Below, piece after piece: positions 1-9,611 of a stretch of 64,000 nucleotides of DNA. The stretch comes from Idiomarina piscisalsi (lineage in GTDB: Bacteria; Pseudomonadota; Gammaproteobacteria; Enterobacterales; Alteromonadaceae). Both the position numbers and the translations under genes were made by a program. A model generated the notes under the pieces. That model did no database searches, had not been told where the DNA came from, and worked only from the letters and a program-made list of their open reading frames with translations. Position 1 is the stretch's first letter, and every line of letters begins with the position of its first letter. The DNA is taken from contig NZ_CP022133.1 of the NCBI RefSeq assembly GCF_002211765.1, positions 1,736,001-1,800,000 of the forward strand, given 5' to 3'.

Positions 1-2194
1 CAAAACGCCCGTTTTTCAACTGCATTTCAGAACCGCACTTGTCACACTCAATTGTCGGGCCGTCATAACCTTTAATTCTGAACTTACCCTGCTCGAGCAA
101 CTGGCCATCACACGTTGGGTTGTTACCACACACATGCAACTTACGTTTTTCGTCAATTAAATAGCTGTCCATTGCTGTACCGCATTTCGGACAGCGTTTC
201 TTGGCGCGTAAGGCTTCCGTTTCACGCTCGTCTTCGTCGGTAACTTCTATCGCTTCTTCGCCGGGTGTCAGGTTTATTGTCTTAGTACAACGTTCTTTCG
301 GCGGCAGGTTATATCCGGAACAACCAAGGAACACACCAGTTGATGCCGTACGGATGCCCATTTTGCGACCACATTCGGGGCAGTCAATATCGGTCATGAC
401 AACGCTGTTTTCACGCATACCACCTTCAGCCGGATCCAACTCCGCTTTTTCAAGGCGCTGTTTGAAGTCATCATAGAAACTGTCCAGTGTCTCTTTCCAT
501 TGGCGTTTTCCCGCAGCAATGTCATCAAGCGCCTGTTCCATCTCAGCCGTAAAGTTGTAATTCATTAACTCGGTGAAATTTTCAATCAGCCGATCATTGA
601 CGATTTCTCCCATCTTCTCGGCAAAGAAACGACGGCTTTCAACACGCACATAGCCACGATCCTGAATGGTCGAAATAATCGACGCATACGTCGATGGTCG
701 ACCAATACCGCGCTTCTCTAGTTCTTTGACCAAGGAAGCTTCACTGTAGCGAGCCGGCGGCTTAGTAAAATGCTGCTCAGGTTCTAACTGTTCAAGTGAC
801 AGAGAGTCGCCTTTCTTTAAGTCTGGTAAGTTGGTATCGCCGTCTTTTTTCGACGACGGAGGCATGACTTTCGTCCAGCCCGGAAAACGCATTACTCGAC
901 CGCGCGCCTTCAGTTCAAAGTCGCCGGCGGTCGCGATTAAAGTCGTGCTATCGTATTTCGCCGGTGTCATTTGACACGCAACGAACTGGCGCCAAATGAG
1001 CTCGTACAGACGCTGTGCGTCCCTATCCATTGACGACAGTGAAGACGCTTTTATTTTTACATCGGATGGGCGTATCGCCTCGTGTGCTTCCTGAGCATTA
1101 CTTTTTGCGCCATAACGATTCGCCGACTCCGGTAAGTACTTTTTACCGAATTCATTTTCAATGAGATCACGACAGGCGCTAACCGCTTCAGAACTCAAAT
1201 TCGTTGAGTCGGTACGCATATAAGTGATGTGTCCAGCCTCATAAAGACGCTGTGCAAGCATCATTGTTTTCTTAACACCAAAACTTAAGCGAGTACTAGC
1301 CGCCTGTTGCAGAGTCGAGGTAATGAAAGGCGCACTCGGCTTGCTGGAAGTCGGCTTATCTTCACGAGAAGTTATCTCGTAGTCTGCGCCTTTCAGTAAA
1401 CTTAATGCTTTATTTGTTTCTTCTTCATTGACTGGGCGGAAGTTCTTACCTGACTCTTTCACCACCTGCATGCGAAGCGTGTCGTTCGCCGTGCTGGCCA
1501 AGTCCGCATAAACATCCCAGTATTCTTCCGGTACAAACGCTTTAATTTCGCGCTCTCTCTCAACTACCAGGCGTACAGCGACTGACTGTACACGTCCGGC
1601 AGACAAACCTCTTGCAACTTTTTTCCACAAGAGTGGCGACACCATAAAACCTACCACACGATCTAAAAAGCGTCGCGTTTGCTGAGCATTAACACGGTCA
1701 GTGTTTAACTGAGCAGGATGTTTAAACGCTTCCTGAATGGCGTTTTTGGTAATTTCGTTAAATACCACACGCTTAAAGCGGTCGTCCTCGCCACCAATTA
1801 ATTCCCGCAGGTGCCAGGCTATTGCCTCCCCTTCGCGGTCCAAATCCGTTGCGAGAATAATTTTATCTGACTTTTTCGCCAGCTGTTTGAGCTCTTTAAC
1901 GACTTTCTCTTTTCCCTGAAGTACTTCGTAATGAGCTTCCCAGTTGTTTTCAGGATCAATCCCCATACGAGCGATTAAGCGTTTATAGTCACGCTCCTTT
2001 TGATACTTCGCTTTAGCTTCAGGCGACATTTTGCGAACTTCTGCTGCCGGCTTACTTTTTACCGTTTCAGTCGCACGTGTTGGCAGATCACGCACGTGAC
2101 CAACACTGGACTTAACCACAAAGTCCTTACCTAAGTACTTATTAATGGTTTTGGCTTTTGCCGGAGACTCGACAATGACGAGCGATTTAGCCAT
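1..2194 (-). CDS. topA: DNA topoisomerase I, C-terminus cut by window edge
   Basis: Type IA topoisomerase that relaxes negatively supercoiled DNA by single-strand passage. The start is the ATG at 2194-2192, and the first residues ([17 protein letters not shown]) are the Toprim signature of TopA. The frame stays open to base 2, giving about 731 visible residues. The catalytic tyrosine lies in a TYMRTDST motif (Tyr325, codon 1222-1220), close to Tyr319 of the E. coli enzyme. The last ~130 visible residues carry repeated CxxC pairs of the C-terminal zinc-ribbon domains (for example the CPECG and CPKCG motifs), which bind single-stranded DNA and RNA polymerase. The gene continues beyond the left edge by an unknown amount. 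It is divergent from astB. Confidence 0.97.
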   Translation of the reverse strand, partial: MAKSLVIVESPAKAKTINKYLGKDFVVKSSVGHVRDLPTRATETVKSKPAAEVRKMSPEAKAKYQKERDYKRLIARMGIDPENNWEAHYEVLQGKEKVVKELKQLAKKSDKIILATDLDREGEAIAWHLRELIGGEDDRFKRVVFNEITKNAIQEAFKHPAQLNTDRVNAQQTRRFLDRVVGFMVSPLLWKKVARGLSAGRVQSVAVRLVVEREREIKAFVPEEYWDVYADLASTANDTLRMQVVKESGKNFRPVNEEETNKALSLLKGADYEITSREDKPTSSKPSAPFITSTLQQAASTRLSFGVKKTMMLAQRLYEAGHITYMRTDSTNLSSEAVSACRDLIENEFGKKYLPESANRYGAKSNAQEAHEAIRPSDVKIKASSLSSMDRDAQRLYELIWRQFVACQMTPAKYDSTTLIATAGDFELKARGRVMRFPGWTKVMPPSSKKDGDTNLPDLKKGDSLSLEQLEPEQHFTKPPARYSEASLVKELEKRGIGRPSTYASIISTIQDRGYVRVESRRFFAEKMGEIVNDRLIENFTELMNYNFTAEMEQALDDIAAGKRQWKETLDSFYDDFKQRLEKAELDPAEGGMRENSVVMTDIDCPECGRKMGIRTASTGVFLGCSGYNLPPKERCTKTINLTPGEEAIEVTDEDERETEALRAKKRCPKCGTAMDSYLIDEKRKLHVCGNNPTCDGQLLEQGKFRIKGYDGPTIECDKCGSEMQLKNGRF

Positions 2195-2373
2195 AGAATA
2201 ATCGTTCTCTTGTTATAGATGACCGTGTATATACGTGCTAAAGATATAAATTACAAGGGCAATTGTTCTTCAGCGGCCTTTTTTAGGTATATCGGTTATC
2301 GTTACGAGAAACAACCATGATTCGTTCTTTTTGATAAAAATTCGCACAAATTAAATAAACAGTCAAAACACGC

Positions 2374-2407
2374 AGGCTTTCAGAAAAGGCTTTAAAATAA
2401 AGGCTTT
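2374..2407. repeat. Three AGGCTTT direct repeats upstream of astB
   Basis: AGGCTTT occurs at 2374, 2387 and 2401, with start-to-start spacings of 13 and 14 bases, in the 287-base topA/astB intergenic region. The last copy overlaps the -35 zone of the proposed astB promoter. This may be a binding array for a regulator or simply an A/T-rich coincidence. Confidence 0.4.
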
Positions 2408-2432
2408 CAAGGGCATTTTAAAACAGTATAAT
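2405..2432 (+). promoter_or_regulatory. Candidate sigma-70 promoter of astB with ArgR-like half site
   Basis: A perfect -10 hexamer TATAAT lies at 2427-2432, with a weak -35 (TTTCAA, 2405-2410) 16 bases upstream. Just downstream, 2432-2445 (TGTGTACAAATTCA) matches 8 of the 10 fixed positions of the ARG box TGAAT-N4-ATTCA, with a perfect right half. The promoter call rests mainly on the -10; the ArgR idea is inference from the arginine-catabolic gene that follows. Confidence 0.5.
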
Positions 2433-2454
2433 GTGTACAAATTCAATGAGCAGG

Positions 2455-2469
2455 TGCACATAATGTGCA
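2455..2469. promoter_or_regulatory. 15-bp perfect palindrome over the astB ribosome-binding region
   Basis: TGCACAT-A-ATGTGCA is a perfect 7-bp inverted repeat around one central base. It starts about 22 bases after the proposed -10 and its right arm runs into the GCAGGAG Shine-Dalgarno sequence (about 2468-2473). Such a site could be an operator in the early transcribed region or a translation-blocking hairpin. The cognate regulator is unknown. Confidence 0.5.
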
Positions 2470-2481
2470 GGAGTAATCCTA

Positions 2482-3831
2482 GTGAGCATGGAACACTTTG
2501 AAGTCAACTACGACGGCTTAGTCGGCCCAACCCATAATTACGCCGGGCTGTCTTTTGGCAATGTCGCCTCGTTAGCAAATGCTAAAGCGTCATCCAGTCC
2601 TAAAGATGCGGCACTGCAAGGCTTAAGAAAAATGAAAGCGTTGCACGATATGGGAATGAAACAAGGTGTGCTTGCGCCACAGGAACGCCCTGATACACAC
2701 GCATTGCGTCGTTTAGGCTTTACCGGTACAGACGCAGAAGTGCTTTATAAAGCCGCTTCCGAAGCACCCGCTATTTTCCAGGCTGTTTGTTCAGCCTCAA
2801 GCATGTGGACAGCCAACGCAGCAACGGTATCCCCCAGCGCCGATACCGCTAACGGTAAGGTTCACTTTACTCCAGCTAACCTAACCAATAAGTATCACCG
2901 TTCACTCGAGCCTGAAACCAGCGGTCGTATACTGCAGGCTATGTTCGAAAACGCCCGTTACTTCGAGCATCATAAACATTTACCCGACAACGAGCACTTT
3001 GGTGATGAAGGTGCCGCTAACCACACTCGTTTATGTAACGAGTACGGCCATGCGGGTGTCGAGCTTTTTGTTTATGGTCGCCATGCATTTGACAGCTCTA
3101 AACCAGCACCCAAACGTTACCCAGCACGACAAACTTTGGAAGCGTCTCAAGCGATCGCTCGTTTACACGGTTTAAGTGAAGACAACACCGTATTTATACA
3201 ACAAAACCCCGACGTTATTGACCAGGGCGTATTCCATAACGACGTTATTGCAGTCGGTAACCAGAATGTCCTTTTCTACCACGAACAAGCGTTCGCAGAT
3301 ACCGACACTAAACTGGCTGAAATTCAGAAAAAATTCGGCAACGAAGGCGAGCTACACTTTATTAAAGTCGCAACGGACGATGTGAGTGTGGAGGACGCAG
3401 TAAGCACTTACCTGTTTAACACTCAGCTCATCACTCCACCTAACGGTGAAATGACAATTATTGCGCCAACGGAATGTGAAGAGAATCCACGTGTTAAGAG
3501 TTATCTGGACAGCCTTGTCAGCCAAGGCGGTCCGATTAAGCACGTGAAGTTCTTTGACGTAAAGCAGAGTATGCGCAACGGTGGCGGCCCAGCATGTCTA
3601 CGCCTACGTGTCGCTATGAACGACGAAGAAATTGCGGCAGCCAATCAGAACTGCCTAATGTCGGACGCTTTGTTTGAACGGTTAAATCAGTGGGTTAACA
3701 AGCACTACCGCGATGAATTAGCCGTTGATGATTTGAAAGATCCCGCTTTATTAGAAGAGTCTCGTGCTGCGCTGGATGAGTTAACTCAAATATTGAAATT
3801 AGGTTCAGTCTACGCATTCCAACGAGATTAA
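2482..3831 (+). CDS. astB: N-succinylarginine dihydrolase
   Basis: Second enzyme of the arginine succinyltransferase (AST) pathway: it hydrolyses N2-succinylarginine to succinylornithine, releasing two ammonia and CO2. The 449 residues match the family length and open with the family hallmark [18 protein letters not shown]. The catalytic cysteine is in the [12 protein letters not shown] motif (Cys372). I take the GTG at 2482 as start because AGGAG sits 8 bases upstream; the ATG at 2488 is the alternative. In enterobacteria astB sits in astCADBE, but here no other ast gene is adjacent, so the rest must lie outside the window. A hairpin terminator shared with purF follows. Confidence 0.96.
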   Translation: MSMEHFEVNYDGLVGPTHNYAGLSFGNVASLANAKASSSPKDAALQGLRKMKALHDMGMKQGVLAPQERPDTHALRRLGFTGTDAEVLYKAASEAPAIFQAVCSASSMWTANAATVSPSADTANGKVHFTPANLTNKYHRSLEPETSGRILQAMFENARYFEHHKHLPDNEHFGDEGAANHTRLCNEYGHAGVELFVYGRHAFDSSKPAPKRYPARQTLEASQAIARLHGLSEDNTVFIQQNPDVIDQGVFHNDVIAVGNQNVLFYHEQAFADTDTKLAEIQKKFGNEGELHFIKVATDDVSVEDAVSTYLFNTQLITPPNGEMTIIAPTECEENPRVKSYLDSLVSQGGPIKHVKFFDVKQSMRNGGGPACLRLRVAMNDEEIAAANQNCLMSDALFERLNQWVNKHYRDELAVDDLKDPALLEESRAALDELTQILKLGSVYAFQRD

Positions 3832-3854
3832 TTCATTTAAAACACCTCAATAAA

Positions 3855-3892
3855 AAAGGGCGCCGGGGATATTCCTCAGCGCCCTTTCTTTT
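3855..3892. terminator. Bidirectional terminator between astB and purF
   Basis: AAAGGGCGC (3855-3863) pairs with GCGCCCTTT (3879-3887). An A-run precedes the stem and TCTTTT follows it, so it can serve both convergent genes. Confidence 0.85.
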
Positions 3893-3907
3893 AACCGTAA
3901 CGAAACA

Positions 3908-5425
3908 CTAATCGTTGTCGTTATGCAGCTCCAAGTTCGCGTCTTCAGAGCCTTCTCTTTCTGCTCTTGCGGTATCATTACGAGCCGCGTGCAGCTTGTC
4001 CAGATACTCTTGGTTTACATCGCCAGTCACATATTCGCCGCTAAACACTGAAGTTTCAAAGCGTTTGATTGACGTGTTTTCTTCACCTACGGCAGCGACT
4101 AAGTCATCAAGATCTTGGTAGATCAAGCCGTCAGCCTTAATCATATCACGAATTTCAATTGCTTCACGACCATGGCCAATTAGCTCGTTTGCGCTCGGCA
4201 TATCAATACCATAAACATTCGGGAAGCGAATTTCCGGCGCCGCTGAAGCGAAGTAAACCTTCTTAGCACCGGCTTCACGAGCCATCTCAATAATCTGCTC
4301 AGAGGTTGTGCCGCGAACAATAGAGTCATCCACTAATAGAACATTTTTGCCTTTAAACTCGGCACTAATAGCGTTGAGCTTACGACGCACAGACTTACGA
4401 CGCTGCGTCTGCCCCGGCATAATGAACGTACGACCAATATAACGGTTTTTTACAAAGCCCTGCCGATACGGTAAGTCGAGTACACTCGCTATTTCCAGAG
4501 CAATGTCACAGCTCGTCTCAGGAATAGGAATGACGACATCAATATCCAAGTCTGCGTAGTCTCGCTTAAGTTTCTCGCCCAGTTTACGTCCCATGTTCAC
4601 ACGGCTGGCGTAAACCGATATACCGTCAATGAATGAATCTGGACGGGCAAAATAAACGTACTCAAAAATACATGGACAGTGCATTGGCTTGTCTGCACAT
4701 TGACGGGAATACAGCTTGCCGTCATTGGTAATAAAAATGGCTTCGCCCGGTTCAACATCACGTACGTACTTGAACCCGGTGCCATCGATAGCAACACTTT
4801 CAGACGCAACAATGTATTCTTCACCGTCTTCAGTGTCACGCTTGCCAAGCGCCAGTGGGCGAATACCCCAAGGGTCACGAAACGCCACTAAACCATGTCC
4901 AATGATCATTGCAACCACTGCATAAGCGCCACGAACTTTACGGTGAACAGCCGTCACGGTTCTGAAGATGTCATCATCGTTCAGCGTTAAACTGTCATTT
5001 TTATCCAATTCGTTCGCAAAGACGTTCAGTAAAATTTCTGAGTCTGAGGTGGTATTAATATGACGGCGGGCGGTTTTAAACAAATGCTCATGCACATCTG
5101 CCGCATTCGTCAGGTTGCCGTTATGTGCCATTGCAATACCAAATGGCGAATTCACATAAAATGGCTGTGCCTCTGCGGAGCTTGAGCTGCCAGCCGTTGG
5201 GTAGCGAACGTGACCAATACCCACGGTACCGGATAAGCGGTGCATATGACGGGTATGGAAAACATCCCGAACCAAACCGTTTGCTTTACGCAAACGCAAT
5301 GTATTGTGCTCATCAACGGTCATAATGCCTGCGGCATCCTGCCCCCGATGCTGAAGCATGGTTAAGCCATCATAAAGCGCTTGGTTAACCGGTTGCTTAC
5401 CAACAATACCAACAATACCACACAT
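3908..5425 (-). CDS. purF: Amidophosphoribosyltransferase
   Basis: First committed step of purine synthesis: PRPP plus glutamine gives 5-phosphoribosylamine. After Met1 removal Cys2 (MCGIVGIVG) is the nucleophile of the N-terminal Ntn glutaminase domain. The C-terminal phosphoribosyltransferase domain shows the PRPP loop [13 protein letters not shown]. The 505 residues equal the E. coli enzyme in size. It is the last gene of a long minus-strand run and lies 14 bases downstream of cvpA, the same pairing as in E. coli. I did not find a convincing PurR box upstream of cvpA. Confidence 0.98.
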   Translation of the reverse strand: MCGIVGIVGKQPVNQALYDGLTMLQHRGQDAAGIMTVDEHNTLRLRKANGLVRDVFHTRHMHRLSGTVGIGHVRYPTAGSSSSAEAQPFYVNSPFGIAMAHNGNLTNAADVHEHLFKTARRHINTTSDSEILLNVFANELDKNDSLTLNDDDIFRTVTAVHRKVRGAYAVVAMIIGHGLVAFRDPWGIRPLALGKRDTEDGEEYIVASESVAIDGTGFKYVRDVEPGEAIFITNDGKLYSRQCADKPMHCPCIFEYVYFARPDSFIDGISVYASRVNMGRKLGEKLKRDYADLDIDVVIPIPETSCDIALEIASVLDLPYRQGFVKNRYIGRTFIMPGQTQRRKSVRRKLNAISAEFKGKNVLLVDDSIVRGTTSEQIIEMAREAGAKKVYFASAAPEIRFPNVYGIDMPSANELIGHGREAIEIRDMIKADGLIYQDLDDLVAAVGEENTSIKRFETSVFSGEYVTGDVNQEYLDKLHAARNDTARAEREGSEDANLELHNDND

Positions 5426-5439
5426 GTCTTTTCACCATT

Positions 5440-5934
5440 CTATACAGGTTGAGGGACTAAAAAACTCGAGCTGTTCTCCAGATAACTGAAGAACCATTGA
5501 ATAAAGAGTCCGAAATGAGGAATGAGTAACGAATTTTGCCACCACTCGCTGGAAGAGAGCGGCGTGAATGAGTCAATAAAGAACAGCAGCGCGCTGACTA
5601 TAAGCAAGCCTCTGAGCGCACCAAAAACCAGCCCAAGCACCCTGTCTGTTCCAGATAGCCCGGTATGTTGAACCAGTTTTGAGATAATGTAGTTAAGAAT
5701 TGCGCCAATAATAAGCGTCGCAACGAACAAAGCGGCTATGGCAGCGGCGTTTCTGAGCATGGGTTGCTCAATACCAGTGAAGTAAACAGCTAAGTCTTGA
5801 TAAAAGTAACTGGCGATGAAAAATGCAGATATCCAAATTGCCAGAGACACGGCTTCTTTGACAAAGCCTCGAACTAAGCTAATTACTGAGGACAGGCCAA
5901 TAACAATGATAATGGCATAGTCAATCCAGACCAT
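5440..5934 (-). CDS. cvpA: CvpA family inner-membrane protein
   Basis: A 164-residue integral membrane protein with about four hydrophobic segments. It is very close to E. coli CvpA (MVWIDYAI start, a LSGTDRVLG loop, RWFF/QWFF near the end). CvpA is needed for colicin V export and for bile or envelope stress tolerance in enterobacteria; its molecular activity is unsettled. I use the ATG at 5934 because it gives the conserved family N-terminus; a GTG two codons upstream (5940) is possible. It precedes purF in the same direction. Confidence 0.93.
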   Translation of the reverse strand: MVWIDYAIIIVIGLSSVISLVRGFVKEAVSLAIWISAFFIASYFYQDLAVYFTGIEQPMLRNAAAIAALFVATLIIGAILNYIISKLVQHTGLSGTDRVLGLVFGALRGLLIVSALLFFIDSFTPLSSSEWWQNSLLIPHFGLFIQWFFSYLENSSSFLVPQPV

Positions 5935-6024
5935 AAGCACTCACAGTTGCTGCGCAAAAGACGGCGTGGATTTTAACAGAACAGGTGCATAATTGTGAGT
6001 TTTTTACACACATATTGCATTTTT

Positions 6025-6576
6025 TTATGGCTTGTACGTCATGATTTTGCCATTGAGTCCAGTCAGTTCCTTGAGCGGCACCAGTTGCTTCTCAAGCTCA
6101 GCTTCGGAGGTATCCGGTCCGACGAGTAAGCGCGTTATTTTTCCGCTGGCTGACTTTTCTGAGTACGCCGCGTACCCTCTACTTCTGAGTTGCTCGACAA
6201 GCTTTTTGACGCTTTCTTCTTTACTAAACGCGCCCAGTTGAATAACCCAGGCTTTACCATCAATTTCTGCTTCGACCGGTTCTCTTGGTGGTGCTTTAAG
6301 CCCTTTATTCTCAGCAATAGGCTCTGCAGCCTCTGCTGTCACCTCAGTGTCTTCTTGTGACGGCTCTTCTTCTACTGGTTCAGCAACCAATTCGTCTGAT
6401 AAAGCATTAGGTTGTTGTAGTGCCTCTTCAGATTCTGGTTTCAGGGGAATGGTTTCAATGGGATCAACTGGCTGCTCTTTTTTTCCATCCAATACTTCAG
6501 GAATAATAATGACCGCTAAAGCGACAAGTATTAAAGTACCCACAAGACGGTTTTGTAGAGGACTGGCCAAGGTCAT
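6025..6576 (-). CDS. dedD: DedD-type SPOR domain protein
   Basis: A 183-residue inner-membrane protein. It has a short cytoplasmic N-terminus, one membrane helix at about residues 9-26, a Pro/Glu-rich linker, and a C-terminal SPOR domain at about 107-183 (WVIQLGAFSKEESV.. to the end). SPOR domains bind denuded septal peptidoglycan, and DedD helps cell constriction in E. coli. Its ATG overlaps the end of folC by 4 bases (6573-6576), indicating translational coupling. The order folC-dedD-cvpA-purF matches E. coli. Confidence 0.92.
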   Translation of the reverse strand: MTLASPLQNRLVGTLILVALAVIIIPEVLDGKKEQPVDPIETIPLKPESEEALQQPNALSDELVAEPVEEEPSQEDTEVTAEAAEPIAENKGLKAPPREPVEAEIDGKAWVIQLGAFSKEESVKKLVEQLRSRGYAAYSEKSASGKITRLLVGPDTSEAELEKQLVPLKELTGLNGKIMTYKP

Positions 6577-7853
6577 GCTCCCACTGTTCTTTGATTAACG
6601 CTGGACACAGTGTAAAACGAGCCGAACACGAAAACCAGAGGCTTGTCATCACATTCTTTTGCTTTTGCTATTGCGTCCTCAAAAGCCGCATTCACATCGT
6701 CAAAAACTTGGTAGTCATGCGTCAGCTTCATGTTTTTTACTAACTGCCCGGCTTGTTCACCACGATGTTCGTTGAGTGTACCAACAAACCACTCGGAAAT
6801 GTTCTGCTCTAATGCCGCTTTAACCCCGGCATGATCTTTATCTGAGAGCATACCAATAACGGCGTAGACTCGCTGCCCCTGATAATTCGACGCTATATAG
6901 GTTGCAGCATAAGCAGCCGCCTGCGGGTTGTGTGCGACATCTAAAAGCACGTCGACACCTTTATATTTCGTGACCTGCATTCGACCTGGTAAAACGGCTG
7001 AAATCAGGCCCATTTTTATCGCATCCAGACTGACCGGCAGTGGCAACTGCTCAATAGCGGCGATAGCGGTCGATGCGTTAATTAAAGGAAGCTGGGGCTT
7101 AGGAAGGTGGCGAGCATACACTCGATGACTGCGATACTCCCATTCTTTTTCAAGCTCCTTTCTGAAAAAGTCTTTCCCTACCTGAAAGAGCTTGGCGCCT
7201 ATGTTTTCAGCCGAGGTCTTTATTGATTGAGGAGGATTAGCATCGCCGCAAATCAATGGCTTACTTGCCCGCGCTATGCCTGCTTTTTCCCGACCAATTT
7301 GTTCTCGGTTATCACCGAGAAAAGCAATGTGGTCAATACCAACACTGGTAACGACCGATACATCCGGGTCAACGCAGTTCACGGCATCCAAGCGCCCCCC
7401 TAAACCAACTTCCAGTATCGCTACGTCAACTTCGGCCTGCTTTATAAGCTGTAATGCAGCCAATGTACCAAACTCAAAGTAAGTGAGCGATGTCCCTTGT
7501 CGCGCTGTATTAATTGCGGCAAAAGCATCGGCGTGATGTTGTTCAGGCAGCATTCTTCGGTTTATACGCACACGCTCCTCATACTTCACAATATGTGGTG
7601 AGGTGTACACTGCGGTTTTGTAACCTGCCGCCGATAGCATTTCTTCTAAGTAACAGACTGTTGAGCCTTTACCATTGGTCCCACCAACAGTAATGACATA
7701 CGGCGCAGGAGTCAGGATATTTGCATTCGCAGCTACTTGCGACACTCGTTCCAGACCCAAGTCTATTTCCGACGGGTGAAGTTTTTCGAGGTAATCGAGC
7801 CATACCTGCAGCTTATCAGAAGCTACAGGCACGTATTCAGAGGCGTCGCTCAT
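6573..7853 (-). CDS. folC: Dihydrofolate synthase / folylpolyglutamate synthase
   Basis: Bifunctional Mur-ligase-like enzyme that makes dihydrofolate from dihydropteroate and glutamate, then adds glutamates to folates. The P-loop [16 protein letters not shown] is at about residues 55-70, and the Mur-ligase central and C-terminal domains follow ([10 protein letters not shown] near residue 310). The 426 residues are normal for the family. Its start overlaps accD by 4 bases (7850-7853) and its end overlaps dedD by 4, so accD-folC-dedD is a tightly coupled unit. Confidence 0.97.
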   Translation of the reverse strand: MSDASEYVPVASDKLQVWLDYLEKLHPSEIDLGLERVSQVAANANILTPAPYVITVGGTNGKGSTVCYLEEMLSAAGYKTAVYTSPHIVKYEERVRINRRMLPEQHHADAFAAINTARQGTSLTYFEFGTLAALQLIKQAEVDVAILEVGLGGRLDAVNCVDPDVSVVTSVGIDHIAFLGDNREQIGREKAGIARASKPLICGDANPPQSIKTSAENIGAKLFQVGKDFFRKELEKEWEYRSHRVYARHLPKPQLPLINASTAIAAIEQLPLPVSLDAIKMGLISAVLPGRMQVTKYKGVDVLLDVAHNPQAAAYAATYIASNYQGQRVYAVIGMLSDKDHAGVKAALEQNISEWFVGTLNEHRGEQAGQLVKNMKLTHDYQVFDDVNAAFEDAIAKAKECDDKPLVFVFGSFYTVSSVNQRTVGA

Positions 7854-8734
7854 TCTGATTCAGGTTGCGGTTCTACAGCCGTTTCCGGTGAAGGCCGATG
7901 CTGCATTTTGGCGAGCAAACGCGCGACTGTGTCACGCATATCTCGTCTATCAACAATCATGTCGATAGCGCCATGCTCCAACAAAAACTCTGCGCGCTGA
8001 AAACCTTCCGGTAATGTTTGACGAACTGTTTGTTCAATCACTCGAGGGCCCGCAAAACCAATCAGCGCTTTAGGCTCAGCGATATGGATGTCGCCTAACA
8101 TGGCTAAACTCGCCGAGACACCACCCATCGTCGGATCCGTCAATACAGAAATAAACGGAATACCCTCTTCGCTCATCCGCGCTAGTGCGGCTGACGTTTT
8201 TGCCATCTGCATCAATGACATCAGGGCTTCCTGCATACGAGCGCCGCCCGATGCGGAAAAACAAACCAACGGAATGCGTTTTTCCAGGCAAACTTCAGCT
8301 GCTTTAACAAACTTAGCGCCAACGACAGAGGCCATTGAGCCGCCCATGAAGTTGAAGTCAAAAGCAACGGCAACCAACGGCACACCTTTTACCTCACCCT
8401 TTTGAGCGATAAGTGCGTCATTTTCTCCGGTACTTTTCTGCGCAGCGGCAATACGGTCTTTGTACTTTTTCGAGTCTTTAAATTTTAAGACATCTTTAGG
8501 CTCAAGATCCGTACCTATTTCTTCTCTGTTGCCTTCATCCAGGAAGATATCCAGGCGACGACGACCGGTTACACGCATGTGATGGTCGCATTTAGGGCAC
8601 ACATCCAGACTGCGCTCTAAGTCGGCACGATAAATAATGTTGTCACAAGACGTACACTTGCTCCAAACCCCTTCTGGAACACCGCGTCTCTTGTTTACTT
8701 TTGGCTTTGCGAGAATTCTTTCAATCCAGCTCAT
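7850..8734 (-). CDS. accD: Acetyl-CoA carboxylase carboxyltransferase subunit beta
   Basis: Beta subunit of the carboxyltransferase that moves CO2 from carboxybiotin to acetyl-CoA, giving malonyl-CoA for fatty acid synthesis; it works as an alpha2beta2 complex with AccA (not in the window). The N-terminus holds the four-cysteine zinc ribbon (CTSC...CPKC, about residues 27-49). A crotonase-fold carboxyltransferase domain follows, with [13 protein letters not shown] and [12 protein letters not shown]. It has 294 residues. The enterobacterial dedA that normally lies between truA and accD is absent; an 83-base gap is found instead. Confidence 0.97.
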   Translation of the reverse strand: MSWIERILAKPKVNKRRGVPEGVWSKCTSCDNIIYRADLERSLDVCPKCDHHMRVTGRRRLDIFLDEGNREEIGTDLEPKDVLKFKDSKKYKDRIAAAQKSTGENDALIAQKGEVKGVPLVAVAFDFNFMGGSMASVVGAKFVKAAEVCLEKRIPLVCFSASGGARMQEALMSLMQMAKTSAALARMSEEGIPFISVLTDPTMGGVSASLAMLGDIHIAEPKALIGFAGPRVIEQTVRQTLPEGFQRAEFLLEHGAIDMIVDRRDMRDTVARLLAKMQHRPSPETAVEPQPESE

Positions 8735-8817
8735 AGTATTCGGCTTACAGCTCTAATAAGTTTATTGGAATAGCTTACATGGTAGCACAATTCAATCAAG
8801 AAAAGAGGTCATAACAG

Positions 8818-9600
8818 TCACTCTAACCAAAGCGGTCCTGGTGTGACGGTTGGAATACCCCAGCTCTCTGGATACGTCACAGCCACCAAGTACAAACCGC
8901 CCGGTTTAGCGGTTGCTGCCGCCTGTGTGCGGTCTTTTAGTTCGAGTAATTCTTTTAACCAGCTGGTTGGCTGTTGCTCCTGGCCTATAACAATAAGGCT
9001 ACCAACAATATTACGCACCATGTGATGAAGGAACGCATTGGCACTAATATCAACGATGACAAAGTCGCCTTTACGTGTTACTTCCAGTCGCGTGACGTTG
9101 CGATTGGCCGAATGGGACTGGCACTGAGCGGCCCGAAAGGAAGTAAAGTCGTGCTCTCCGATTAACGATTGAGCGGCTTCATGCATTAAGCGTTCGTTCA
9201 ACGGTTGGTGGTAATGACTGACCCCTGCTGCGTGTATGCCCGGGCGCAAGCGCGTGTTCGCAATAATATAGCGATAGCGTCTGGCAGTTGCACTGAAACG
9301 GGCGTTAAAGTCTTCGGCAACGGGTTTTGCCCAACGAACGGCTATTCCATCCGGTAAGTTACTATTGACGCCTAGCGTCCAGGCGGCGTTTTTTCGCTCG
9401 CTTTTTACGTCAAAGTGCACAACCTGCGCAGTTGCATGAACGCCCGCGTCGGTTCGACCGGCGCAAGTGACTTCCACGGTTTCATTAGCAACTTTGCTTA
9501 ATGCGTCTTCTAAATGCTGCTGGACACTAATGACTTCGCGCTGTCGTTGCCAGCCATAGTACTGGCTGCCGTCGTATTCCAGCCCCAAAGCTATTCGCAT
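8818..9600 (-). CDS. truA: tRNA pseudouridine(38-40) synthase
   Basis: Isomerises uridines 38, 39 and 40 in the anticodon arm of many tRNAs. The start [20 protein letters not shown] and the [18 protein letters not shown] motif, containing the catalytic aspartate, are diagnostic. Its 260 residues fit the family. It lies 11 bases downstream of fimV and is probably co-transcribed with it. Confidence 0.97.
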   Translation of the reverse strand: MRIALGLEYDGSQYYGWQRQREVISVQQHLEDALSKVANETVEVTCAGRTDAGVHATAQVVHFDVKSERKNAAWTLGVNSNLPDGIAVRWAKPVAEDFNARFSATARRYRYIIANTRLRPGIHAAGVSHYHQPLNERLMHEAAQSLIGEHDFTSFRAAQCQSHSANRNVTRLEVTRKGDFVIVDISANAFLHHMVRNIVGSLIVIGQEQQPTSWLKELLELKDRTQAAATAKPGGLYLVAVTYPESWGIPTVTPGPLWLE

Positions 9601-9611
9601 ACTACTTAACC

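Noticed and set aside
5941..6024. PurR site upstream of cvpA-purF
   Set aside because: No sequence close to ACGCAAACGTTTGCGT was found in the gap.
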